A stretch of DNA of 64,000 nucleotides from Streptomyces sp. CA-210063 (GTDB taxonomy: Bacteria; Actinomycetota; Actinomycetes; Streptomycetales; Streptomycetaceae), in the NCBI RefSeq assembly GCF_024612015.1, contig NZ_CP102512.1, positions 7,626,001 through 7,690,000 on the forward strand, written 5' to 3'. Each line of letters opens with the position of its first letter. The first letter of the stretch is position 1. Shown here in pieces: positions 1 to 8,725 of this stretch. The notes beneath the pieces are model-generated. The model did not search any database. It saw only the letters and a list, made by a program, of their open reading frames with translations, and was not told the origin of the DNA. The position numbers and the translations under genes are program-made.

Positions 1-1296
1 CTCGGCGGAAGGGCCGAACGGGCCGAAGCCTCCCCACCACTCCTGCCACAGTCGGTCACCGACCTGGTGCTCCTGGAGGCACAGCGCCAGCACCTGTTGC
101 GCGGCAATGTGTCGGGGCTCCGGAGGAGCGATGACCGGCTCCACCCAGCCGCGCGACCAGAGCAGCAGAAGTGCCGCCGCGGACAGGAGGCCGGCGTCGT
201 CGGTGGCGAGGAACAGGCAGTTGCGGCTGGATCCGGGCCGTCGACCGGTGCGGCCCAGTCGCTGTAGGAACGAGGCCACGGTGCGTGGCGCATCGATCTG
301 GACGACCCGGTCGAGGTCGCCGACGTCGATGCCCAGTTCCAGGGTGCTGGTGGAGACGATCACACAGTCACGAGCCTCCGCGAAGGCTTCCTCCGCCCGC
401 CGTCGCTCGTCTGTGGACAGTGACGCGTGGGACAGGAAAGTAGTCATCCCCTTCGCACGCAGCGCCGCGCCGAGTTCCTCGACCTGCTTGCGCGATTCAC
501 AGAAGACCAGCCGCTTCTCGCCCCGGTGCAACGCCGCGATCACTGTCGCGGCATTGGCCAGGGACCCCACATAGTCGAGCTGGACATCTCCGGGCGGAGG
601 CAGTTTCTGTACTTTCTCCTTCAGGTGCGGGGCGACAACCTGCGCCGTGCGCCGCCCGGCCTTGGCTCCCTGCAACCAGGTGAGCAGTTCCTCAGGGTTA
701 CCCACGGTTGCGGACAGGCCGACCCGCTGCACCGGACGCCCGGCCACCCGCTCCAGCCGTTCCAGCACGGCCAGTAGATGCCACCCCCGGTCGTCGCCCG
801 CGAAAGCGTGCACCTCGTCGACGACGATCGCCCGTAGCCCGGAGAAGAACGCCCGGTGGTCGACGTTGGCGCTGACCAGCATGGCTTCCAGGGACTCGGG
901 AGTGGTCAGCAGCACATCCGGCCGTTCGCGCAGGATGCGCTTGCGGCGGGAGTGTGTGACATCGCCGTGCCAGAGCGCGGCTGTGCGCCCGAGCCAGGAG
1001 GTGTACGTCTCCAGTCGGGGCAACAGGTTGTTGAGCAGCGCTTTCAGCGGACATACGTAGAGGACCGAGGTGCCGTCCCATTTCTCCTGCGCCATCCGCG
1101 ACAGCAAGGGGAAGCACGCGGCCTCGGTCTTCCCCCCTGCGGTTGGGGCGATCAGCACGGCGTCCGCCCCGTCTGTCAGGGGGATGATCGCCTCCTCCTG
1201 GAGAGTCCGCAGGCGGGGCCAGCCCAGGGTGTTCACGACGTGGTGGACCAACCCCGGGTGAAGCAGGTCCATCGGGTCGGGCGCCACGTCGCTCAC
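1..1296 (-). CDS. brxHI: BREX type 2 DEAD/DEAH helicase BrxHI (partial, C-terminus beyond left edge)
   Basis: This is the superfamily 2 helicase subunit of a type 2 BREX phage-defence system, expected to act on DNA in the cytoplasm. The 432 codons present carry Walker A in APTAGGKTEAA (near residues 50-60), TTPESLE, a Walker B DEVH followed by AFAGDDRG, motif III SATVGN, and in the second RecA-like domain TLELGIDVGDLD and QRLGRTGRR. I chose the GTG at 1294-1296 because it overlaps the brxD stop as GTGA, which points to translational coupling; no better start lies upstream in the frame. The gene is last in the minus-strand Pgl/BREX order and reads off the window. The helicase assignment is very secure; the BREX subunit name rests on its neighbours. 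Confidence 0.9.
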   Translation of the reverse strand, partial: MSDVAPDPMDLLHPGLVHHVVNTLGWPRLRTLQEEAIIPLTDGADAVLIAPTAGGKTEAACFPLLSRMAQEKWDGTSVLYVCPLKALLNNLLPRLETYTSWLGRTAALWHGDVTHSRRKRILRERPDVLLTTPESLEAMLVSANVDHRAFFSGLRAIVVDEVHAFAGDDRGWHLLAVLERLERVAGRPVQRVGLSATVGNPEELLTWLQGAKAGRRTAQVVAPHLKEKVQKLPPPGDVQLDYVGSLANAATVIAALHRGEKRLVFCESRKQVEELGAALRAKGMTTFLSHASLSTDERRRAEEAFAEARDCVIVSTSTLELGIDVGDLDRVVQIDAPRTVASFLQRLGRTGRRPGSSRNCLFLATDDAGLLSAAALLLLWSRGWVEPVIAPPEPRHIAAQQVLALCLQEHQVGDRLWQEWWGGFGPFGPSAE

Positions 1297-2630
1297 GGGA
1301 GATCCAGTTCGACATCATCGGCGCTGTCGACCGCCGCGGCGTTGCGCTCGACCTCGGTCAGCTCCGAGGCGTTCACCGTGAGCGCGTAGTGCTTGCGCGG
1401 ATCGAAGTCCTCGAACTGGTCCACACGGTCGAGGACGTCGCCGACGAGCTTCTTGAGGAACAGACGAGGTGCCACCCCGACCTTGCCGCCCAGCGCCCCG
1501 CCGACGGCCCTTGCCAGGTCGGCGACGTATACGTCGTCTGTGAGCTCCTTTACTCGCTCAGCCGCCGAAGACCCGGACGCGTACAGGTCCCGGATGGTCA
1601 GCCCTAGACCGATCAGCGATTCCAGATTGAAGCCCGGCAGCCTGAGCTGCACGGCACGCGGGTTGTCGAAGCGCGGATCGGTCGTGAAGTCGGTGGCCAG
1701 TCGCTGGGCCAGCGGAGCCAGCCGCTGCACCCCCTGCCGGCCGTCGTAGAACGCCGGCGTGCCGGTGATCAGCAGATAGAGGCCGGGGAAGCGTCCGGAG
1801 TGCACCTCGTCGATGAGCTGGCGCAGCGCGTTCAGCGCCTTGTCACGGGCGTCGGACCGAACCCGTTGCAGAGTTTCCACCTCGTCCAGCACGACGAACA
1901 GGCCCGAGTGCCCGGAGTCCCGCAGCACGGTGAGCAGCCCCTGCAGGAACCCCAGGGCGCCGAAATGGTCGAGGTCGCCGCGCACCCCGGCGGACCTGCG
2001 GGCCGCCGCGGCTACATGCGGCTGCCCGCCCAGCCATGCCATGACGGCGGAGGCGGTGGCCTCGTCTCCCGACTCGAGGGCCGTACGGTAACCCCGCAGC
2101 GCTGTCGCGAACGACGGGGCGTGCCGGGACACCTCGGTGAGCCGGGCCGTCATCAGCTGCTCCACTTTCGCAGGCAGGTCCTCCTCGGAGGCACCCGCGG
2201 CAAGGGCGTCCTCCTCAAGGGCGTAGAACCAGGCGTCCACGACCGGCCGGAGCGCGCTCGGGGGGAATCCGGGCGTGGCCAGCCGCTCGGTGAGGCGGCG
2301 GTAGACGGTCTCCAGCTTGTGCAGCGGCGTCTCGGTCTCCGAGACCTGGATCTCGGCGACGGCGAAGTTGCGCCGCTTGGCCCGCTCCCCGAGCCAGCGC
2401 GCGAAGAAGGTCTTGCCCGACCCGTACTCGCCGCGTACGGCCTTGAACACCGACGCGCCCGACGCCACGGCGTCGAGTTCAGAGTCCAGGGCACTCTGGA
2501 ACCGATCCAGGCCGGTGGCCAGCAGGTCGAGCCCGCTCTCAGGAACGGCTCCCCGGCGCAGCGCGTCGATCACGTCACGGCGCCGGGCGGCACTGACGGG
2601 TCCGTTTCGGCCAGGGCTGTCTGTACTCAC
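1293..2630 (-). CDS. brxD: BREX type 2 ATP-binding protein BrxD
   Basis: Predicted AAA-type ATPase of the BREX system (445 aa). Walker A is visible in GEYGSGKTFF and Walker B in LFVVLDEVETL, followed by an STAND/ORC-like region with LLITGTPAFY. The role in BREX is known only as ATP-binding; it may load or regulate the helicase encoded next. I prefer the GTG at 2628-2630 (protein beginning VSTDSPGRNG); an ATG at 2687 would add 19 residues of poor coding character. The stop overlaps the brxHI start. It is separated from pglZ by two plus-strand genes, so it must be transcribed from its own promoter in the 240-bp divergent gap at 2631-2869 rather than from the pglYZ transcript. Confidence 0.9.
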   Translation of the reverse strand: MSTDSPGRNGPVSAARRRDVIDALRRGAVPESGLDLLATGLDRFQSALDSELDAVASGASVFKAVRGEYGSGKTFFARWLGERAKRRNFAVAEIQVSETETPLHKLETVYRRLTERLATPGFPPSALRPVVDAWFYALEEDALAAGASEEDLPAKVEQLMTARLTEVSRHAPSFATALRGYRTALESGDEATASAVMAWLGGQPHVAAAARRSAGVRGDLDHFGALGFLQGLLTVLRDSGHSGLFVVLDEVETLQRVRSDARDKALNALRQLIDEVHSGRFPGLYLLITGTPAFYDGRQGVQRLAPLAQRLATDFTTDPRFDNPRAVQLRLPGFNLESLIGLGLTIRDLYASGSSAAERVKELTDDVYVADLARAVGGALGGKVGVAPRLFLKKLVGDVLDRVDQFEDFDPRKHYALTVNASELTEVERNAAAVDSADDVELDLP

Positions 2631-2777
2631 TCCGACAGTCTCCCATCGGCCTGGGACCACGAGGGCGCAGGGCGAAACGGGCGGCACCGTAGTGCGTTTG
2701 GAGCGCAGTGCGGACGGACCGCCCGGCCGGCTCCGGATCGCCGATGCCGGTGCGTGGTAGCGGTGTCGGTGAATGCC

Positions 2778-2806
2778 TTGACTGCCGCCAACCCCGTTGA
2801 TGCAAT
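2778..2806 (+). promoter_or_regulatory. Candidate promoter of the DUF262 gene in the divergent brxD/DUF262 gap
   Basis: TTGACT at 2778-2783 and TGCAAT at 2801-2806 are separated by 17 bp, a fair match to a housekeeping-sigma promoter. They lie 64 bp upstream of the GTG at 2870. The rest of the 2631-2869 gap shows no gene. Confidence 0.4.
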
Positions 2807-2869
2807 GGCATGTTCACCGCCGTGATGGGGTGGTGACGCAGCGTTCGGCCCGAGACGGAAAGAAACAGC

Positions 2870-4678
2870 GTGGCACTCGACAGTCTGAAACTCAGCGACG
2901 CCCTTGCGGACGTCGCTTCCGGCGCCTTACAGCTCCCCGACTTCCAACGTGAGTGGAAGTGGGACGACGAGCGCATCAGGGCACTCATCGCGACGGTGAC
3001 ACTCGACTATCCGCTCGGGGTGGTGATGGCGCTGCAGACCAATGGCACCTCACTGTTCCGCACCCGGACGCTGAAAGGCGCTGAGGATGCGGAGGGCCGG
3101 GTGCCCGATCTGCTGCTGCTCGACGGCCAGCAACGGTTGACCTCCCTCTTCCAGGCCCTGCACCGGGATCGCCCGGTGGAGACGGTGGATGCTCGAGGCA
3201 AGGAGCTGAGGCGCTGGTACTACGTCGACATCGCCAAGGCCATCGGGCCACCGGCCGAACGTGACGACGCCATCGTGTCAGTGCCTGAGGACAGGATCCT
3301 CAAGACCGGCTTCAACCGCAGGGACCTCATCGACCTGAGTACCGTCGAAGGTGAGTGCGCGGCCGGCTACTTTCCCCTCCACTTCGTGTTCGACACCGAA
3401 CGGGTGAATGCCTGGCACGAGGAGTACGTGAAGGTCGACAACTCGAACTGGGGGCTGTGGGGACGGTTCCAGATGCACGTGCTCAACCGCATGCAGTCGT
3501 TCCAGGTGCCGATGATCAAGCTTGCGGCCTCCACGACCATGGACGCGGTCTGTGCCGTGTTCGAGCGGGTGAACACCGGTGGTGTGCCGCTCAACGTCTT
3601 CGAACTGCTGACGGCCACCTACGCGGGCAACCAGGAGTATGTGGCCGAGCACGACGACTACTACAAGCTCCCCGACGTCTGGCTGGACATCAAGAAGGGC
3701 CTGACGTCGTCGTACCCCGTGTTCGGACGCATGGAGGCCGGTGTCGAGGACGGCCTCAGCAGCAGTGATTTCCTCCAGGCTGTGGCACTCGTCCGAACCT
3801 GGGAGCGCAAGCGCCAGGAGCCGCGTGCCGCGGTCTCGTGCAAGCGCCGTGACCTGCTGGAACTGCCGCTCGCCGACTTCAGCCTGCTCGCTCCGCGCGT
3901 GGCGGAAGCCTTCGAGTGGGTGGGGGCTTTCCTGGAGCAGCAATGCATCGTGCGCGCCCCCGACCTGCCGTATCGAACCCAGCTCGTACCCCTGGCCGCC
4001 GTACGGACGATTCTGGGCGAGGAGACCGAGACGGCGGCGGCCGACGAATTGCTCACTCAGTGGTACTGGTGCGGCGTGCTCGGCGAGATGTACGGCGGTT
4101 CGACGGAAAGCCGCTTTACCCGCGACGTGGAGCAACTTGTCGAACGACTTCAGGGCAACACGGAGCTGGTTCCCGACACCATTGCCGAGGCGGCCTTCCT
4201 GGATGACCGGCTGGACACCCTCAGCACGCGCAACAGCGCCGCGTACAAGGGGGTTTACGCCCTCCTGGTCAAGCAGGGGGCGGTGGACTGGTACTTCACG
4301 GAAGCACCCTTGAACGCCGCGCGTCTGGCCGAGTACAGCGTGGAGGTGCGCCAGATCTTCCCGAAGGCGTGGATCGACAAGAATCACCGGGCCTACAGCA
4401 ACAGGGCGAACTCGATCATCAACAAGACACCCCTGTCGCTCAGGGCCAGCAAGAGCATGACTGGTTCGCCCGTCGGATACCTGAAGACGCTCGCGCTGGA
4501 GTCGGGCATGCGCCCTGAGTGGTTCGACGACGTCATCGGCACTCACCTCATCGACCCTGGCGCGCTGCACTCGGGCGATTTCGAGCAGTTCTACGTGAAC
4601 AGGTCCAAGCAGCTGCTTGAGCTGGTCATGTCAGCCATGGGTAAGCGCACCGTCTTCCGCGACGCGAAGGCCGGGTGA
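2870..4678 (+). CDS. DUF262 (GmrS/ParB-like NTPase) protein with a C-terminal DUF1524-like region, BrxU-like cargo gene
   Basis: A 602-aa protein with the DUF262 signature: PDFQREWKW near residues 23-32 and DGQQRLTSL at 85-93, the nucleotide-handling motifs of GmrSD type IV restriction enzymes. Residues about 490-530 (IFPKAWIDKNH, then NSIINKTPLSL) look like the DUF1524 HNH region of GmrD, but the usual His-His before IFPK is replaced by Arg-Gln, so the nuclease centre may be dead or altered. GmrSD-family BrxU is known as a partner of BREX in other islands (established knowledge); here the gene is nested between pglZ and brxD on the opposite strand. The next gene starts 7 bp after its stop, so the two probably form an operon. 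Start is GTG after a GGAAAG-like site. Confidence 0.85.
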   Translation: MALDSLKLSDALADVASGALQLPDFQREWKWDDERIRALIATVTLDYPLGVVMALQTNGTSLFRTRTLKGAEDAEGRVPDLLLLDGQQRLTSLFQALHRDRPVETVDARGKELRRWYYVDIAKAIGPPAERDDAIVSVPEDRILKTGFNRRDLIDLSTVEGECAAGYFPLHFVFDTERVNAWHEEYVKVDNSNWGLWGRFQMHVLNRMQSFQVPMIKLAASTTMDAVCAVFERVNTGGVPLNVFELLTATYAGNQEYVAEHDDYYKLPDVWLDIKKGLTSSYPVFGRMEAGVEDGLSSSDFLQAVALVRTWERKRQEPRAAVSCKRRDLLELPLADFSLLAPRVAEAFEWVGAFLEQQCIVRAPDLPYRTQLVPLAAVRTILGEETETAAADELLTQWYWCGVLGEMYGGSTESRFTRDVEQLVERLQGNTELVPDTIAEAAFLDDRLDTLSTRNSAAYKGVYALLVKQGAVDWYFTEAPLNAARLAEYSVEVRQIFPKAWIDKNHRAYSNRANSIINKTPLSLRASKSMTGSPVGYLKTLALESGMRPEWFDDVIGTHLIDPGALHSGDFEQFYVNRSKQLLELVMSAMGKRTVFRDAKAG

Positions 4679-4685
4679 CGCAGCC

Positions 4686-5738
4686 GTGCTCCGGACACCT
4701 TCCGACGAAGAACTGCTGGCGCTCAAAGGCCGGCGCATACCTCTCGTTGAGCTCCTGACCATCTTCAACACGCGGTTCCGCAACGACCAGGCCATCCTGC
4801 ACATCGAGCAAAAGCTGAAGGACGTCGGTCTCGCGACCCTTCCGTACTTCGCCACCTGCAGCAGCCAGTCCGAGATCCACCTCGTTGCCCAGGAATCCGT
4901 AGCAGGGAATCAGGGGGACGGCGCGGACGAGGAGCAGGAGGACGAGGCGGGGCTGCTGCCCGGTGCCATGCCGCAGCAGCCCTTCCGGATCGGCGACCTG
5001 CCGTGCGCACACGCGGGAGTCGATTCGGTCACGCCTGCCTCGGACCTCACCGAGGCGACGTACATCATGCACACGAAGAACTACTCCCAGGTCCCGGTCC
5101 TGGAGGACCAGTACACGGTGGCCGGCGTCGTCACCTGGCGCTCGGTGGCCAAGATGTACGCCACAGGTGCGGAAGCGGCGCTGGCCAACGCGATCGTGGA
5201 GGACCCGCCGGTCGCGCACGCGCACGACGACTTCTTCGCCATGCTCTCCAACGTCTGCGAGCACGGATACGTGCTGGTTCGGGCCCACAATGGGCGCATC
5301 AGCGGCATCGTCACCGCTGCGGACATCACCCAGCGCTTCGATGCGACCGCATGGCCGTTCTTCGTCGTGGGCGAGATCGAGTTCCGGCTCCGCAAGTGCC
5401 TCGGCGCGAAGATGAGCGAGGACGCCATCCGTGCCGTGCAGCAAAACGACAGGAAGACGGGGAAGATCGCGGACCTCATGTTCGGCCAGTACGTGATGCT
5501 GCTCGACGGCGACCAGCGCAGCAAACAGGGAAACCGCAAAGAGGCGCTGTGCGCCGCGGCCGACCAGAACTGGCAGACGCTGGGTTGGACCGGCGTGAAC
5601 CGCGTCCAGTTCGTGCACCAGCTCGACCGGGTGCGCAGCATCCGCAACCAGATCGCGCACTTCGACCCGGAGCCGCTGTCGGCGCAGCGGAGCGAAGAGC
5701 TGCGCCAGTTCGCGGGGTTGCTGCGCCAGCTCACCTGA
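4686..5738 (+). CDS. CBS-pair protein with a C-terminal HEPN-like domain
   Basis: A 350-aa protein translated 7 bp downstream of the DUF262 gene. An N-terminal helical region with an acidic linker (near residues 75-90) is followed by two CBS motifs (near residues 98-215; VPVLEDQYTVAGVVTWRSV and GRISGIVTAADITQRF). CBS pairs usually bind adenosyl nucleotides. The C-terminal third is helical and contains IRNQIAHF, with Arg320 and His325 forming the R-x4-H pair typical of HEPN ribonucleases. I infer a nucleotide-sensing RNase or a regulator of the DUF262 partner; neither activity is proven. The GTG at 4686 was preferred over an upstream ATG at 4617 that would overlap the previous gene by 62 bp. 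The gene ends at a strong bidirectional hairpin before pglZ. Confidence 0.8.
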   Translation: MLRTPSDEELLALKGRRIPLVELLTIFNTRFRNDQAILHIEQKLKDVGLATLPYFATCSSQSEIHLVAQESVAGNQGDGADEEQEDEAGLLPGAMPQQPFRIGDLPCAHAGVDSVTPASDLTEATYIMHTKNYSQVPVLEDQYTVAGVVTWRSVAKMYATGAEAALANAIVEDPPVAHAHDDFFAMLSNVCEHGYVLVRAHNGRISGIVTAADITQRFDATAWPFFVVGEIEFRLRKCLGAKMSEDAIRAVQQNDRKTGKIADLMFGQYVMLLDGDQRSKQGNRKEALCAAADQNWQTLGWTGVNRVQFVHQLDRVRSIRNQIAHFDPEPLSAQRSEELRQFAGLLRQLT

Positions 5739-5744
5739 CGCATG

Positions 5745-5782
5745 GTGTAGTCGGTCCCGGGACACCCTGGGACCGACTACAC
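5745..5782. terminator. Bidirectional terminator hairpin between CBS-HEPN gene and pglZ
   Basis: Arms 5745-5758 (GTGTAGTCGGTCCC) and 5769-5782 are perfect inverted repeats; three further pairs (one G-U) extend the stem to 17 bp around an ACAC loop. It begins 7 bp after the CBS-HEPN stop and ends 8 bp before the pglZ stop, so it can end both convergent transcripts. Confidence 0.85.
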
Positions 5783-5790
5783 CGTTCCCC

Positions 5791-8691
5791 TCAGCTCAAC
5801 TCGAACTGGTCCCGCAGCAGTCCGGTGTGCAGCCGCAGGGTCCGCCCGTCCGGCAGCGTCTCCAGCACCTGGACACCGTCGTGATTGAGCAACTGCCGTA
5901 GCACGGCGGCGAAGCCGTCCGCCGGCCGGTTCGCGGGCAGTCCGACGCGCTGGGCGAGAGCAGTCATGGGCAGGGTGCCGCCCGCGTCCAGCAGAGCGTG
6001 TACGGCCTTTTCCACCCGAGCAAGGTCCGGTTTACGGGCGAGCAACTGCACCTGAGCCGTGAAGACCTCGGACTTCAGGAGGGCGTCGACCAAGGCATCA
6101 CTCGGAGACACAGGGGCTACGGACAACAGAGCGCCGTCCTCGGATCCCGAAGGCGAAGGAACCAGCGCCACGTCGAACAGTGCCTCGTGGCTCTTGGCGA
6201 GTTCCGCCTCGTTCTTGGTCTTCTTGGGCGACTTCTTCGGTGCCGATGCCGAGACTGCGGCGGCTTGGGCCCGCGGCGGCTGCTCCTCTGCCTGTGGAGC
6301 CAGTGACCACCAGCTCGGCTGCTGGGTCCCCAGCTCCCGCCAGCCGCTCGGCGGCTTCGCCCCGAAGGGCAGGAAGGCCAGCACAGGGATGGCGAACTCG
6401 GCCAAAGATGCGCCGCCGTGATAGCCGGCCTTGCGAGACGTGTAGCGGGCGTCGGCGTTCCAGAGGGCGACGATCTGGCTCTCCGGCTCCGGGGCAAGAA
6501 CCCGAGGGCCCGTCAGCACGATTTCCTGCTCGACGAGCGGACCTCCGGGGCCGCGGTGTCGCGCTGACCACACGTCCTCGGCGTCCACCCGAGTTGTCCG
6601 CCGGTCGATGACGTGGCCGTGGTCGCTGGTGAGGATCACCGCCCGGCCCTGGTCCGCGGCAGACCGAAGCAGTGCTCGCAGGCCCCCTATGTCGGACAGT
6701 CGCCAGGCACCGTCACCGAGTTTCTGCTCGGAGGCGAGCCGGTCGTCCACGGTGTTGAGGACCACCGCCACATGCGTACGGTCGCCGACGAGCGCGTCGT
6801 GCAGTTCGGGCCCGAACGGCTCTCCGCTGCTCTCGGCGCGCAGATCGTCCTTGTGGAATACCGCCACGTTCTCCCCGCCCCAGAAGCGGTGAGCGGGGAC
6901 CAGCCTCTTCTCGTCGGCCTGTGTGCCCTTCATCAGCCGCGCGGCGAAGAGAGAGGTGCGTGACACGGCCGTGATGGTGGGGAGCGCGGCTGCCATCGCG
7001 CGGCGCCGCGGGGTGTCCTTCGCTCCCGGCGACGGGTCGTACTCGACCCAGTGGTCGCGCAGTTGCTCGCCGAGTTCGGCGGCGATGGCGGCGCTCATCC
7101 CGTCGAGTACGAGGAGTAGCACTCTCCGCTCTCCGGCCTTCACCACCGGGGCGACGACCTCGGGGAGGAACGTCTCCACGGCCAGCATTGAGCCGGGGCC
7201 ACGGTCGGTCGCCGTCCGGGCGGCAAGAACCTGGGCGAAGTGCCGGTCGATCTCGCGCCGACGGTCGTGCGCCGAGGCGCACAGAGTGTCGTACGCGGAC
7301 CGGAGCGTCGGATCGGGATCGCCTCCGGACTCGATGTGTTCCAGCGCCAGGTCCACCCAGCCCGTCTCGGTGACGTGACGGGCAATGGCATCCGCCACCG
7401 TGTTGGTCTCCACCGGCGGGTCGGTCGCGAGCCAACGTGCCAGCCGCTGTGCCATGCGCACCCGTTCGATACGGATGCTGTAGTCGGGATCCCGGGCGAG
7501 CCGGTGTCGGCTGAGGGCCTTCACCGAGGGTGTGATCCGCTCGGGGGCGCCGCTCAACAGCGCCTCGCCGGCAGCTGTGAAGCGTGCTTCAAGTCCTGCC
7601 GCCAGTAGCGGACTTGTCCCGGCCGCCCGTTCCGCTCCGAACTGGCGCGCAAGGGCGGTCGCCCGGTCGAGAACGGAGCCGGTCAGCCGCCGGGCTTCCG
7701 CCGCCGTTTCGTCGCTGTCCGACCGTCCCGTCAGCAGCAGGGCGGAGACAAACTCCTCGCAGGACCGTCCGAAGGCCGCCGCGAGGGTGTCCAGGTGCTC
7801 ACCCTGGGCAGGTGGCTCCTCTCCGAACCAGCGCTCGGCCCGCCCCCGGGCCCGGTAGTCCTCCGCGTCCGCCGCAGCGTCGGCGTGCCCCCACAGAGCT
7901 GCGCAGACCAGCCCGAACGCGACGGCGTCCGGCCCGTGTTCCGCCGTCACGAGAGCGAGCAGTGCCTGCCCTGCGCGCCCGGCCTGCTCCTCTTCGCCGA
8001 GGAACTGCACGAGCCCGGTTCGCTCGGGCGATCGCAACGCCAGGAGCCGTTCGGGACCGCCAGGCACGAGGGACCATCGCAGGAGGGCGTGGATGTCGAG
8101 CTCGTCCCCACCACCCGCTGTGGCGCGGGAGGTTTCGGCGTCCGGGTCGTAGCGGCCGATCCCCAGCCTGCGCAGGGCGAGCGAGGTCAGCGCCTCGCGC
8201 CGTGACAGGACACCGCCCGCCAGCTTCGGCCATCCGCCGTGCGGGGGAGCGGCGTCCAGCAGCGCCTCGGCAGCCCAGTTCTCCTCGAAAAGCCGGTGGT
8301 CGAAGGCGCTCGCACCGAACGCCTCCCGTACGACGTCCCACGTGTCGACGGCATTGACCCGCTGCCGGTGCACCTTGGCCAGCAGATCGGGCCCGAGCTC
8401 CGCCTCCTCGCGGTCGGTGAGCACCACCAGCACATCGGGCCCGGTGGCCGACGGCTTCTGGTGTGCAAGGAGCAGCTCGTAAACGCCGAGGGGAGAAGGC
8501 GCCGCCGCGACGGTGGCCCGCCGCTGCTCGCCCCACGGCAGCTCGTCCGGGCCGTCCCAGGAGGGCGCGGCCCGCAGCAGCACGACCCGGCGCTTGTCCG
8601 GCTTGAGGCCGGGCTGCGATGCCAGGTACTGCGTGATGGTCGCGGCGTTGAGCCGCACCGCGCTGGTGGTGGTCACGGCCGCCGTACTCAC
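5791..8691 (-). CDS. pglZ: BREX type 2 alkaline-phosphatase-fold protein PglZ
   Basis: Core BREX protein (966 aa) of the PglZ family, with an alkaline-phosphatase-type metal-binding fold. LLLVLDGMS (near residue 530) and [10 protein letters not shown] (near 690) supply the metal-ligand Asp and Asp-His-His. The N-terminal half is helical; a low-complexity Pro/Ala/Lys linker near residues 800-830 precedes a C-terminal winged-helix-like tail. PglZ is needed for BREX defence; one proposal is nuclease or phosphatase action in the restriction or modification complex. The start is ambiguous between GTGs at 8700 and 8691. I chose 8691 because AAGG lies about 10 bp upstream, while it is only 1 bp from the other start. 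It follows pglY after about 30 bp, so the two are very likely co-transcribed. Confidence 0.93.
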   Translation of the reverse strand: MSTAAVTTTSAVRLNAATITQYLASQPGLKPDKRRVVLLRAAPSWDGPDELPWGEQRRATVAAAPSPLGVYELLLAHQKPSATGPDVLVVLTDREEAELGPDLLAKVHRQRVNAVDTWDVVREAFGASAFDHRLFEENWAAEALLDAAPPHGGWPKLAGGVLSRREALTSLALRRLGIGRYDPDAETSRATAGGGDELDIHALLRWSLVPGGPERLLALRSPERTGLVQFLGEEEQAGRAGQALLALVTAEHGPDAVAFGLVCAALWGHADAAADAEDYRARGRAERWFGEEPPAQGEHLDTLAAAFGRSCEEFVSALLLTGRSDSDETAAEARRLTGSVLDRATALARQFGAERAAGTSPLLAAGLEARFTAAGEALLSGAPERITPSVKALSRHRLARDPDYSIRIERVRMAQRLARWLATDPPVETNTVADAIARHVTETGWVDLALEHIESGGDPDPTLRSAYDTLCASAHDRRREIDRHFAQVLAARTATDRGPGSMLAVETFLPEVVAPVVKAGERRVLLLVLDGMSAAIAAELGEQLRDHWVEYDPSPGAKDTPRRRAMAAALPTITAVSRTSLFAARLMKGTQADEKRLVPAHRFWGGENVAVFHKDDLRAESSGEPFGPELHDALVGDRTHVAVVLNTVDDRLASEQKLGDGAWRLSDIGGLRALLRSAADQGRAVILTSDHGHVIDRRTTRVDAEDVWSARHRGPGGPLVEQEIVLTGPRVLAPEPESQIVALWNADARYTSRKAGYHGGASLAEFAIPVLAFLPFGAKPPSGWRELGTQQPSWWSLAPQAEEQPPRAQAAAVSASAPKKSPKKTKNEAELAKSHEALFDVALVPSPSGSEDGALLSVAPVSPSDALVDALLKSEVFTAQVQLLARKPDLARVEKAVHALLDAGGTLPMTALAQRVGLPANRPADGFAAVLRQLLNHDGVQVLETLPDGRTLRLHTGLLRDQFELS

Positions 8692-8725
8692 TCTTCCCAC
8701 ACCTTCTTCGCCCGCTGCCTTCCGC

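Noticed and set aside
3278..4570. Minus-strand open frame opposite the DUF262 gene
   Set aside because: No recognisable motif and typical antisense amino-acid composition; the plus strand carries the DUF262 signature.
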